This document shows positions 53,118-62,278 of a stretch of 64,000 nt of DNA, one piece after another. The stretch comes from Levilactobacillus enshiensis. Lineage in GTDB: Bacteria > Bacillota > Bacilli > Lactobacillales > Lactobacillaceae. The stretch's first letter is position 1, and each line of letters starts with the position of its first letter. Under the pieces are notes generated by a model. That model worked only from the letters and a program-made list of their open reading frames with translations. It did not search any database and was not told where the DNA came from. Made by a program: the position numbers and the translations under genes. The stretch covers positions 52,130 to 116,129 of the forward strand of contig NZ_SULH01000010.1 in NCBI RefSeq assembly GCF_007115095.1, read 5' to 3'.

Positions 53118-53504
53118 ATGGCCCGTGTTGAAGTTAAACGCGGTGACGTTTTCTTTGCCGACCTCTCACCAGTCGTTGGTTCGGAGCAGGGCGGTATGCG
53201 CCCCGTTTTAATTATCCAGAACAACGTGGGAAATCACTATAGTCCAACCGTAATTGTGGCGGCAATCACCGCCCGGATCGAGAAACCGAAGATGCCAACG
53301 CACGTGGGCATCTCGGCGGCACGAACCGGAATTGAGCGGGATTCCGTCATTTTGCTTGAACAGATCCGGACGATCGACAAGCAGCGGTTGAAGGATCAGG
53401 TGACCCACTTGGACGTTAAGACCATGGCGGCGGTTGATGCCGCACTCGCAACTAGCATCGGGTTGGTGGAAAAGTCAAAAAAGAAAAAGGCACCACGTAC
53501 ATAG
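53118..53504 (+). CDS. mazF: MazF-type endoribonuclease toxin (NdoA/EndoA-like)
   Basis: MazF cuts single-stranded RNA at short sequences and slows growth. The 128-residue protein has the family pattern [51 protein letters not shown] and [17 protein letters not shown]. It closely resembles Bacillus EndoA, with a basic C-terminal tail ([10 protein letters not shown]). GGGGATGG precedes ATG 53118. It is probably co-transcribed with the small upstream gene. Confidence 0.94.
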   Translation: MARVEVKRGDVFFADLSPVVGSEQGGMRPVLIIQNNVGNHYSPTVIVAAITARIEKPKMPTHVGISAARTGIERDSVILLEQIRTIDKQRLKDQVTHLDVKTMAAVDAALATSIGLVEKSKKKKAPRT

Positions 53505-53624
53505 CAGTAGCCTTGAAATGACCGGTATAAAAATGGCGGTTGTTTTGGCGAGTAAATCTAAATCATAACTGAGAAGTCTGGCGATTTTGGCTGGGCTTTT
53601 TTTGTTGATGACCGGGCAAACAAA

Positions 53625-53760
53625 GAGAGTGGAACCAAAGGCGGTTAGGCCGTGAGCATGAACGACGCTCCGATAGATGAATAGTTCCGGTCTGAATTTG
53701 ACTATTGGGGTTAAGTGGAGTTGACTGTCTTGGATTTCACGTTTCAGCCATAGACGTTCG
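53625..53760 (+). repeat. Two-hairpin intergenic element, copy E (degenerate)
   Basis: It starts GAGAGTGGAACCAAAGGCGG, has the core as GAGCATGAACG and GGGGTTAAGTGGAG, and ends near TTTCACGTTTCAGCC. The inner and outer helices are weakened by substitutions, so it is probably a decayed copy. Confidence 0.7.
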
Positions 53761-53767
53761 AAACGCA

Positions 53768-53800
53768 AAAAGAGTCCGGGAGGTTTATCCCGGACTCTTC
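53768..53800. terminator. Bidirectional terminator between mazF and cbpA
   Basis: AAGAGTCCGGGA pairs with TCCCGGACTCTT around GGTTTA, flanked by an A-run. Confidence 0.85.
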
Positions 53801-53809
53801 GTTCGCTGA

Positions 53810-54451
53810 CTAGTTTTCGTGGCGAAGATCTTCGATTTCAGGAACGTGGAATTCCTTGCGTTCGAGGGCCTTCACGATGCGGTCCAACTTCTCCTCGTCA
53901 ACTTCGGCGGGCAGGGTGAACATCGTCCGGTGAACCAGTTCACCTTCCTGAGCATCTAGGCTGATCACACTGGCAATTGACGTGTACTTGGTGATGATTT
54001 TGGCCATTCCGGCTAAATCACCACGTTCACCAGCGGAGACCACCGTGATCACATAACTCCCAATGTTGACGTTCCAAGATTGGGAAAGCATATCCATCAA
54101 GCGGGTATGTGTCAAGATACCATAAAAGGCATTTTTGTCGTCTAACACGGCAATGTAAGGTAAATCCTTGATGGAGAAGAAAACGTTGAAGAAAGCGGCG
54201 TTAACGGAAATGAACTTCGTCGCGTTCTTCAGTAATGACGTCACCGGGAGCTGCATATCGCCGCCCCGGGATTTATGGCGATAAATGTGCATTTTATAGA
54301 TGTTTCCCCGGAAAATCTGGCCGGTTTCATCTAGAATCGGCACACACCGATAACCAGAATCTTCCAAGACCTTTAAGGCTTGTTCCAGGGTAACGTCCTC
54401 GCGAACCGTAACTAACCGTTCTTTCGGTTTCACTAGGGATTTTAGCAGCAT
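53810..54451 (-). CDS. cbpA: CBS-domain protein, CbpA-like c-di-AMP-binding protein
   Basis: This 213-residue cytoplasmic protein has two CBS motifs (about residues 8-60 and 75-135). The first reads DVTLEQALKVLEDSGYRCVPILDETG and the second FFSIKDLPYIAVLDDKNAFYGILTHTRLMDML. A C-terminal ACT-like domain (SYVITVVSAGERGDLAGMAKIITKY) follows. This layout matches CbpA proteins of Listeria and lactobacilli, which bind cyclic di-AMP; binding here is inferred. AGGAGG nine bases before ATG 54451 supports the start. It is a single minus-strand gene with a terminator. Confidence 0.88.
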   Translation of the reverse strand: MLLKSLVKPKERLVTVREDVTLEQALKVLEDSGYRCVPILDETGQIFRGNIYKMHIYRHKSRGGDMQLPVTSLLKNATKFISVNAAFFNVFFSIKDLPYIAVLDDKNAFYGILTHTRLMDMLSQSWNVNIGSYVITVVSAGERGDLAGMAKIITKYTSIASVISLDAQEGELVHRTMFTLPAEVDEEKLDRIVKALERKEFHVPEIEDLRHEN

Positions 54452-54586
54452 AGCTGACGACCTCCTAAAATTAGAAACTTCTAATAATCTTTCCTAATAA
54501 TACCATATTTCCCGGTTCGCTGGTAGTCATTTTCCAGTAAAAGCGTGTTAAAATGAGAGAAAGCTTCAGATGAGGAGGGTGGTCGC

Positions 54587-54706
54587 GTGAAGACACCGCA
54601 GAACCCAAAGGATAAGCCGATCATTACGAAAAAATGGCTGTACTGGACGGTTGCCGCATTCGTGGCGATCATTATCTTGTTGGCGATCGGGTTAGCCTTA
54701 AACTAA
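54587..54706 (+). CDS. 39-residue single-span membrane peptide
   Basis: GTG 54587 is preceded by a very strong AGGAGGGTGG at 54573-54582. The peptide has a charged N-terminus (KTPQNPKDKPIITKK) and one hydrophobic span (VAAFVAIIILLAIGLALN-like, residues 22-39). A TGT-TAAAAT -10 lies about 40 bases upstream and a strong terminator just downstream. The compact unit of promoter, ribosome site, ORF and terminator argues that it is expressed. Function unknown; it is too short for most gene callers. Confidence 0.7.
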   Translation: MKTPQNPKDKPIITKKWLYWTVAAFVAIIILLAIGLALN

Positions 54707-54715
54707 AACGACACA

Positions 54716-54754
54716 AAAGTTGCGGCACCCACCAAGGGGCGCCGCAACTTTTTT
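54716..54754. terminator. Bidirectional terminator between the small ORF and ldt
   Basis: AAAAGTTGCGGC pairs with GCCGCAACTTTT across ACCCACCAAGGGGC, flanked by A and T runs. Confidence 0.9.
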
Positions 54755-54763
54755 AGAGTTCTA

Positions 54764-56155
54764 TTAGAAGACGATAACGGGTGTACCGACACTTACATTT
54801 TCGTAGACCGACTTGATCTTCGAAGGTGGTGTGTTGACACAGCCATGTGACCCGTGTTTCTTGTACCACGTGCCGCCGTATTCAGGCTGCCATGGGGAAT
54901 CGTGAATCCCAACACCGGTGTCATCAATCGGCATCCAGTATTTTACTTTGGAAGCATAGTTCGAGCCATTGTCATTTTTCCCACGCAGGGTGGTGTTCCG
55001 CTGTTTACTCCAGATGACCCAGACACCGGTTGGGGTGTGGTGCGCTGTGGTTGGTAAGCCAGTCACAATGTCGGTGGAAACGACGACTTTTCCGTTCTTG
55101 TAAACCCACATGTGTTGGTTCTGTTTATCAACTTCGACGTACGACTTGCCGATATCGGTTCCACTGTTGTGGTAGCCGCTACCCTGAATCGTTGGCGTCC
55201 GGTCCATGCCTTTGCCGGCAAGAACCAATTTGCTAAGCGTTGGTGTTTCAGACTTAACCTTAATGCTCCAACCATAGAGCCCAGCCTTAACTTTGACCGT
55301 GCCCCGCTTAGTTGACTTGAAGGTCCGCGTCTTGTTAATGGTGCCATACTTACTGCTGAGTTTAGTCAGGTAATCCTTCACCGTGTCAGTCTTAGTCGTC
55401 AGCTTACCGTTCTTAAACGTGAGCCAACTGGCCAGAGTCGCTGCAGGGATCGTGATCTTGTGGCCGCTCAGCTTGTACGTATACGTCTGCTTGGTAATGT
55501 TCTCGGCTTTCTTTTCGGCAGCCTTGAATGCAGCAGACTTGGTGGTCACATCAGGTTTCAGGTAATCGTTGGAAACGTCGACCGTGGTGCTGCCCTTTTC
55601 AATGGCAAGGGTAATCGACCTGGCAACCTTAGCAGCGTCAAGCTGATTACCAGTGTGTGCCTTGGTCGTCACGTACTCACCGTCATGGTAAGTAAACGTG
55701 GCATCCGTGGGAGCAGTTCTGGTTTTGTTGGCCTTGGTCGAAATTTGTTTGGCGAGAGCCTGAACGCTCTGTTGATTTTCATTGCTAGCGTTGAGTTCGA
55801 TGCTGTCTGCGGTCGCGGTTGTGACGTGAACGGGCCAGCTCCAAACGTTTTGCTTGGCAATTAACTGTTTCAAAGCAGTTTGCGAGGTAACTTTTAAGTT
55901 AACCTGCTGCGTCTTGAAAGTAGAGACGGTCTCGCTGCCATCTTTGAGGGTCAGCTGTTGATTCTTTAAAGCTGATTTCAATTTAGTGGCGGCTTGACTA
56001 GCGGTGCTACCGCCAACGTTAACTCCGGCGATTTCAGTATCCTTAAAGAAGACCTGCGCCGAAGAGTAGTGTAAAGCTTGTCCAACGTAGATGGCCCCGA
56101 CCGCAACAATGGCGGTGGCAAGACCGATCACGAAGGCTTTTCGTTTCTTCATCAT
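54764..56155 (-). CDS. L,D-transpeptidase (YkuD) with peptidoglycan-binding domains
   Basis: L,D-transpeptidases make 3-3 peptidoglycan crosslinks or attach proteins, using a cysteine. This 463-residue protein has an N-terminal signal-anchor (about residues 8-27). Two strand-rich PG_binding_4-like regions, rich in Lys/Thr (about 35-300), follow. The YkuD domain (about 335-463) has active site HGSHGCVN (434-441, Cys439) and the upstream His in VGIHDSPW. AGGAGG lies before two adjacent ATG codons (56155 and 56152). Such enzymes often act with sortase-coated walls, but no specific partner is visible. Confidence 0.95.
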   Translation of the reverse strand: MMKKRKAFVIGLATAIVAVGAIYVGQALHYSSAQVFFKDTEIAGVNVGGSTASQAATKLKSALKNQQLTLKDGSETVSTFKTQQVNLKVTSQTALKQLIAKQNVWSWPVHVTTATADSIELNASNENQQSVQALAKQISTKANKTRTAPTDATFTYHDGEYVTTKAHTGNQLDAAKVARSITLAIEKGSTTVDVSNDYLKPDVTTKSAAFKAAEKKAENITKQTYTYKLSGHKITIPAATLASWLTFKNGKLTTKTDTVKDYLTKLSSKYGTINKTRTFKSTKRGTVKVKAGLYGWSIKVKSETPTLSKLVLAGKGMDRTPTIQGSGYHNSGTDIGKSYVEVDKQNQHMWVYKNGKVVVSTDIVTGLPTTAHHTPTGVWVIWSKQRNTTLRGKNDNGSNYASKVKYWMPIDDTGVGIHDSPWQPEYGGTWYKKHGSHGCVNTPPSKIKSVYENVSVGTPVIVF

Positions 56156-56612
56156 GAGACCTCCTAAAAATAGCCAGTGGAGGAAAAGTCGTCATTCTTA
56201 ACTATCACTTCATAGCATACCTCAAGCTTACTTCAAACAACCTTAAATGACAATCTGGTTGCACCCGTGTTAACGATTACATAACTTATTCGGTCAGGTC
56301 TCAAAGAAATTTTAGCCTTTTGCTGGTTTAGCTGTGGTGCTACTATTCGTAGCGGCTGAGGTGGCCATTGAAATGCTGATATTAGGGGTGTCAGCAGCGG
56401 CCAAATAAAAAAATATAAATTTCAAAAAGGGGGCTGCTTTCAGACTGAGTGGGGGTCTAGCGATGATCGGTGATGCAAACAATTAATTTGAGTAAAGATA
56501 ATTATTGAGGTGAATAGGTATCACTGACAGGTAGTTGAAGGGCTATGTTGCTTCTGGCACCGAGAAAAGATCACTGCGGCTGTTATAGAAAGAAACGCGG
56601 CCAGTTTCCAAT
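56156..56612. other. Intergenic region between ldt and structured element F
   Basis: No gene is supported. On the minus strand TTGAAG and TATGAA about 16 bases apart (near 56207-56234) may be the ldt promoter. The remainder is AT-rich and unassigned. Confidence 0.4.
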
Positions 56613-56701
56613 GAGTCTGGGACGTAACTTAAAAATCAGCATTTTTGCTATTATCGTGCCGAAACGTGCGCCACAAACTAACCGCCTGAGGTTCCACTCT
56701 C
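56613..56701 (-). repeat. Two-hairpin intergenic element, copy F (deletion form)
   Basis: Both ends of the family are present (GAGTCTGGGACGTAAC and the inverse of GAGAGTGGAACCTCAGGCGG), as is GCCGAAACGTGCGCCA. The core and inner hairpin are gone, and the sequence jumps from GGCGGTTAGTTTG to TGGCGCACGTTTCGG. The second hairpin is reduced. It lies 3' of ldh. Confidence 0.75.
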
Positions 56702-56730
56702 AAATTTAGCCGGAGCGTTTTCCACGCACC

Positions 56731-56766
56731 AAAAAAATCGCCGCCACCCGGAGGTAACGACGATTC
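56731..56766 (-). terminator. Terminator after ldh (minus strand)
   Basis: On the minus strand ATCGTCGTTACC pairs with GGTGGCGGCGAT around TCCG and is followed by TTTTTTT. Confidence 0.85.
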
Positions 56767-56788
56767 GTTTTAGAACTGAGTTAACTGA

Positions 56789-57754
<966 letters not shown>

Positions 57755-57797
57755 CTATAAAATTTTGACGTCAGGGTCGCAATAATACCCGCTTCCT

Positions 57798-57867
57798 AGT
57801 ATAACATGTAACTTGGTAGGGAACCACGGCTCAGAATCAAAACTTGAATAATGAAAACGCTATCCTT
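57798..57867 (-). promoter_or_regulatory. ldh promoter with cre-like site
   Basis: On the minus strand TGT-TATACT (TATACT at 57798-57803) is an extended -10. Positions 57850-57867 (AATGAAAACGCTATCCTT, plus strand) match the CcpA cre consensus WWTGNAARCGNWWWCAWW at 17 of 18 positions. The site lies upstream of the promoter, which suits activation by CcpA. Regulation is inferred. Confidence 0.6.
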
Positions 57868-57916
57868 GCAATCCACTTCACTTAGGGGGCTCTTTCGTGA
57901 AGTTAAGGGGGGACTA

Positions 57917-58015
57917 TGCTATACTCAGGAGTGATGAATTTGAAATTGAGAAGATAACCTGAGCCGGCTGAACGGGGAGAAACGGTCCCGTCCGGCTATT
58001 TTGTTTCTAGCTCAG
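57917..58015 (+). promoter_or_regulatory. pth promoter and hairpin leader
   Basis: TGC-TATACT (57917-57925) is the likely promoter. In the leader AGCCGG-ACGGG pairs with CCCGT-CCGGCT (about 57962-57996), followed by ATTTTGTTT. The flanking CCTGAGC and GCTCAGG can pair instead and overlap the first stem. This resembles a terminator/antiterminator pair, but the T-run is weak. Confidence 0.5.
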
Positions 58016-58044
58016 GAGACTGTAATAAGGGAGAACGAGAGAAC

Positions 58045-58602
58045 ATGAAAATGATCGTTGGTTTAGGAAACATTGGACCGCAATATGAAGAAACACGGCA
58101 CAACACAGGCTTCATGGTCGTGGATGCTTTTGCCCAGAAGCATGGGATTGCGTTGACGACACGTAAGTTAGACGCCCGTTATGGGACGGGGATGGTTAAC
58201 GGTGAAAAGGTGTTGGTGGTTAAGCCAACGACGTTCATGAACGAGTCCGGTCGTGCCGTGCATCCGTTGATGAACTACTTCAAGATTGATTTGGATGACA
58301 TCATGGTCGTGCATGACGACATGGACTTACCATTAGGCCGGATTCGGCTGCGTGATCACGGGTCAGCCGGCGGCCACAACGGTATCAAGAGTATCATCGC
58401 GCACGTTTCCAGTCAGGACTTCAAGCGCATCAAGGTCGGCATTGCGCATCCACAACAACATACAGTGGTCGACTATGTCTTGGGCAAATTTACAAGTGAA
58501 CAAGCACCGCTGTTTAATCAGGCCAAGGACAATGCCGTCTCGGCGCTAGAAGACTGGATCGATGGCAGCGACTTTCCGCAGCTGATGAACCAATATAACT
58601 AA
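58045..58602 (+). CDS. pth: Peptidyl-tRNA hydrolase
   Basis: Pth frees tRNA from dropped-off peptidyl-tRNA. The 185-residue protein has MIVGLGNIGPQYEETRHNTGFMVVD (catalytic His in RHN), FMNESGRAV, VVHDDMDLPLGRIRLR and GSAGGHNGIKSI, all diagnostic. GGGAGAA lies before ATG 58045. It begins the conserved pth-mfd-yabM-rqcP segment. A structured leader precedes it. Confidence 0.97.
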   Translation: MKMIVGLGNIGPQYEETRHNTGFMVVDAFAQKHGIALTTRKLDARYGTGMVNGEKVLVVKPTTFMNESGRAVHPLMNYFKIDLDDIMVVHDDMDLPLGRIRLRDHGSAGGHNGIKSIIAHVSSQDFKRIKVGIAHPQQHTVVDYVLGKFTSEQAPLFNQAKDNAVSALEDWIDGSDFPQLMNQYN

Positions 58603-58721
58603 GCAACGAGACTCGTGTGGCGTTAAGCAATAATGAGTGCTGACGGTTGCTAGCGTAAACGTTGGCGAAGCTGGCTAGCGCGTGCTTAGAAACATTTCAA
58701 TTAAGAATAGGAAGTTATCAC

Positions 58722-61700
58722 GTGAATTTAGAAGGATTTATGACGCAGACGGCGGGGTATCAAACGATCCGTCAAACGTTAGCGCCCGGGCAACGTCAGT
58801 TGGTAACGGGGCTCAACGGCTCAGCGGAGACGCTATTTATCGCCAGTCTGCTCCACGAACAACAGCGGTCCCTGGTCTACGTCACGGATACGCTCTATCA
58901 TGCTGGACAACTCGTCGACGACCTAGCGAACCTGCTGGCCGATGACGAGCTCTTTGAGTTTCCAGTAGAAGAATTACTCGCAGCCGAGGTCGCAACCAGT
59001 TCACCCGAATACCGCTCGGCACGAATCGATGCGTTACGGGCCTTGCAGAGTGAACGACCAGTCGTCATTGTGACGGCGCTTTCGGGTTTACGGCGGTTCT
59101 TACCCGCGCCAGCTAACTTTGCGGCGGCACGGTTTACAGTCAAGGTCGGGGATGACTTTGACCTAGAGGACTTGCAGCAACGGTTGTTCGCCATGGGCTA
59201 TGTCCATCAGAAATTAGTGGCGGGTCCCGGCGACTTTGCCGTGCGGGGAGCAATCGTGGATATTTATCCGTTAGCGGCGGATTATCCAGTCCGGTTGGAT
59301 TTCTTTGATACCGAAGTGGATTCCCTCCGTTACTTTGACCCGGCCACGCAACGTAGTATTGAAAATGTGGATCAGGTCGAGGTGTTACCGGCTACCGACT
59401 TTATTTTAACGGCTGATGAGCGGACAGCAGGGGCAACGGCATTGGCTACTGAACTGAAGCAACAGGTCGCAAAGTTAGATGCCGATGCGGCGACCACGCT
59501 AAACGATCAGGTACAGCCCCTGATCGATGGCTTGAAAAAAGGGTCAGTTGACCCACAATTAATGGAGTTTGCTGATTATTTATTCCCAGAACATCACCAG
59601 TTGTTGGACTACTTACCAGCTAACGGGGTGGCGTTGTTCGGGGATTATTCGCGTCTACAGGATGCCGAACGTCAGCTTTTAGAAGATGAGGCTAACTGGG
59701 CGACCGATAAACTGGCCCATCATCAAATCTTTACGCAACAGGTCTTTGGCGGTGAACTACGGCCCATCGTCAAAAACGATGCGCACGCTCAGATCATGTT
59801 GGCCCTCTTTCAAAAAGGGATGGGCAGTTTGCGGTTCCAAGCCGTGACGAACGTGACGACCCGAGCGATGCAGCAGTTCTTTAGTCAGATACCCGTGATG
59901 AAGACGGAAATCGACCGGTGGCACAAGCAAAAGCAGACCATCGTACTATTGGTTCAAGATGAAGAACGGCTTGCCAAGATCGAACAGACGCTGGATGATT
60001 TTGAGATTAAAGTCGTCATGACCAAGTCGGCCAACTTGCAGGCGGGGCTCACGCAATTAGTGCCTGAACGCTTACGGACGGGCTTCGAACTTCCTGAAGC
60101 CGCACTGGTCGTCATCACCGAGTCTGAAATGTTTCAGAAGGTCACTAAGAAGCGGCCTCGGCGCCAAACGATGGCGAATGCTGAACGATTGAAGAGTTAT
60201 ACCGATTTGAAACCTGGCGATTACGTGGTGCACGTTAACCATGGGATCGGGAAATTCATCGGCATGCAGACGTTGACCGTCGATGGGGTTCACCAGGATT
60301 ACATGACCATCGACTACCAGGACAACGCGCAACTCTTCATTCCGGTAACCCAGTTAAACTTGATTCAGAAGTACGTGTCTTCCGAGGATAAGAAGCCCCG
60401 GATCAACAAGCTAGGTGGCTCCGAATGGGCAAAGACCAAGAGCAAGGTTGCTGCCAAAATTGAAGACATTGCCGATGAACTGGTTGATCTGTACGCCAAA
60501 CGAGCCGCCGAGAAGGGGTTTGCCTTCCCAGCGGATGATAGCTTACAGACGGACTTCGAAAATGACTTTCCGTACGCCGAAACGCCTGACCAATTACGGA
60601 CAATCGAGGAAGTGAAGCATGACATGGAAAAGCCCCGACCAATGGACCGGCTCCTGGTCGGTGACGTGGGGTATGGGAAGACCGAAGTTGCCTTGCGGGC
60701 GGCCTTTAAAGCTGTTGAGGCGGGCAAACAAGTTGCCTTTTTAGTCCCAACGACGATTTTGGCTCAGCAACACTATGACACCATGATCAACCGGTTTGAA
60801 GGTTATCCCATTAACGTGGAGATGTTTTCCCGGTTCCGGACGACCAAGCAGATCCACCAGTCCATCAAGGACCTGGAGAGCGGCCAATTGGATATCGTGG
60901 TGGGAACCCACCGGCTGTTGTCGCAGGACGTGAAATTTAAGAACCTCGGTCTAGTTCTAGTCGATGAAGAACAACGGTTTGGGGTCAAGCATAAGGAACG
61001 GTTGAAGCAGCTTAAGGCCAACGTGGACGTTTTGACCTTAACGGCGACGCCAATTCCGCGAACGCTCCACATGTCGATGCTGGGGGTGCGGGATCTTTCT
61101 GTCATTGAAACGCCGCCGGCAAACCGGTTCCCGATTCAGACCTATGTGATGGAACAAAATGCCGGTGCGATTCAGGACGGTATTCGACGGGAAATGCAAC
61201 GAGGCGGCCAAGTCTTCTACCTCCACAATCGCGTTGGTGACATTGAAAAGACCGTGAGCCAGATTCAGGCGTTGGTTCCCGAGGCACGGGTCGGCTACAT
61301 TCACGGGAAGATGACGGAATCCCAGTTGGAAGGGGTGCTCTTTGACTTCTTACGCGGTGACTATGATGTTCTGGTCACCACGACCATCATCGAGACCGGA
61401 ATCGATATTCCCAATGCCAACACCTTATTTGTGGAAAATGCTGACCGGATGGGGCTGTCACAGTTGTATCAACTGCGGGGCCGGATTGGTCGGAGTAACC
61501 GGGTCGCTTACGCTTACTTCACGTACAAACCAAACAAGGTGTTGACTGAGGTCAGTGAGAAACGATTGGAAGCCATCAAGGACTTCACCGAGTTGGGGTC
61601 CGGGTTTAAGATTGCCATGCGGGACTTGTCCATTCGTGGGGCTGGTAACCTGCTGGGTAAACAGCAACATGGCTTCATCAATTCCGTGGGGTATGATCTC

Positions 61701-62267
61701 TATACCCAAATGTTGAGTGAAGCGGTGGCTAAGAAGCGGGGCAAGCAAACACAACCTAAGACGGACACGACCGTCGAATTGGGTGTAGAAGCTTACCTGC
61801 CTAGCGACTATATTGAAGATGAACAACAGAAAATTGAAATGTACAAGCGGATTCGTCAATTAGAAAGCGACGATGAAGTCAGTGAGATTCAAGCGGACCT
61901 GATCGACCGGTTTGGGGAGTACCCGGATGCGGTCAGTCAATTGTTGACGATTGGTCAGTTGAAATTAGCAGCTGATTTGGCCTTAGTCGATAAGATTCGG
62001 CGCGTCAATGGGGATGTCTTTGTGACGATTTCCAAGCGAGGAACCAATATTTTAGGTGGCGAGGATGTCTTTAAGGCGTTAGCCGCTACCAAGTTAAAGG
62101 CGACCGTGGGCATCAATGACGATCGGCTACACGTCAAATTGGTTCTACAACCGAACATGACGGTCAACGACTGGTTACCACAGGTCCAACAGTTCATGGC
62201 AGCGCTCAGAGACATCGTGGAAGTCACCACGAAGCCTAAGAATGATGCACCAACGACTGCAGATTAA
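58722..62267 (+). CDS. mfd: Transcription-repair coupling factor Mfd
   Basis: Mfd removes RNA polymerase stalled at DNA damage and recruits UvrA. The N-terminal UvrB-like part (residues 1-330) lacks helicase function. The CarD-like polymerase-interacting domain starts near DLKPGDYVVHVNHGIGKF (residue 490). The translocase domains contain GDVGYGKTEVALRAA (Walker A, near 647), DEEQRFG (near 748), LTATPIPRTL and RIGRSNR. The C-terminal TRCF domain has VELGVEAYLPSDYIEDEQQKIEMYKRI (in parts). GTG 58722 has ATAGGAAG eight bases upstream; ATG 58740 is an alternative. Length 1181 aa is typical. Confidence 0.97.
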   Translation: MNLEGFMTQTAGYQTIRQTLAPGQRQLVTGLNGSAETLFIASLLHEQQRSLVYVTDTLYHAGQLVDDLANLLADDELFEFPVEELLAAEVATSSPEYRSARIDALRALQSERPVVIVTALSGLRRFLPAPANFAAARFTVKVGDDFDLEDLQQRLFAMGYVHQKLVAGPGDFAVRGAIVDIYPLAADYPVRLDFFDTEVDSLRYFDPATQRSIENVDQVEVLPATDFILTADERTAGATALATELKQQVAKLDADAATTLNDQVQPLIDGLKKGSVDPQLMEFADYLFPEHHQLLDYLPANGVALFGDYSRLQDAERQLLEDEANWATDKLAHHQIFTQQVFGGELRPIVKNDAHAQIMLALFQKGMGSLRFQAVTNVTTRAMQQFFSQIPVMKTEIDRWHKQKQTIVLLVQDEERLAKIEQTLDDFEIKVVMTKSANLQAGLTQLVPERLRTGFELPEAALVVITESEMFQKVTKKRPRRQTMANAERLKSYTDLKPGDYVVHVNHGIGKFIGMQTLTVDGVHQDYMTIDYQDNAQLFIPVTQLNLIQKYVSSEDKKPRINKLGGSEWAKTKSKVAAKIEDIADELVDLYAKRAAEKGFAFPADDSLQTDFENDFPYAETPDQLRTIEEVKHDMEKPRPMDRLLVGDVGYGKTEVALRAAFKAVEAGKQVAFLVPTTILAQQHYDTMINRFEGYPINVEMFSRFRTTKQIHQSIKDLESGQLDIVVGTHRLLSQDVKFKNLGLVLVDEEQRFGVKHKERLKQLKANVDVLTLTATPIPRTLHMSMLGVRDLSVIETPPANRFPIQTYVMEQNAGAIQDGIRREMQRGGQVFYLHNRVGDIEKTVSQIQALVPEARVGYIHGKMTESQLEGVLFDFLRGDYDVLVTTTIIETGIDIPNANTLFVENADRMGLSQLYQLRGRIGRSNRVAYAYFTYKPNKVLTEVSEKRLEAIKDFTELGSGFKIAMRDLSIRGAGNLLGKQQHGFINSVGYDLYTQMLSEAVAKKRGKQTQPKTDTTVELGVEAYLPSDYIEDEQQKIEMYKRIRQLESDDEVSEIQADLIDRFGEYPDAVSQLLTIGQLKLAADLALVDKIRRVNGDVFVTISKRGTNILGGEDVFKALAATKLKATVGINDDRLHVKLVLQPNMTVNDWLPQVQQFMAALRDIVEVTTKPKNDAPTTAD

Positions 62268-62278
62268 GGAGGGCGCCC

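Noticed and set aside
57932-57956. Seven-codon leader peptide (MNLKLRR) before pth
   Set aside because: Its AGGAG would lie at or upstream of the expected transcription start, and the spacing is only two bases.
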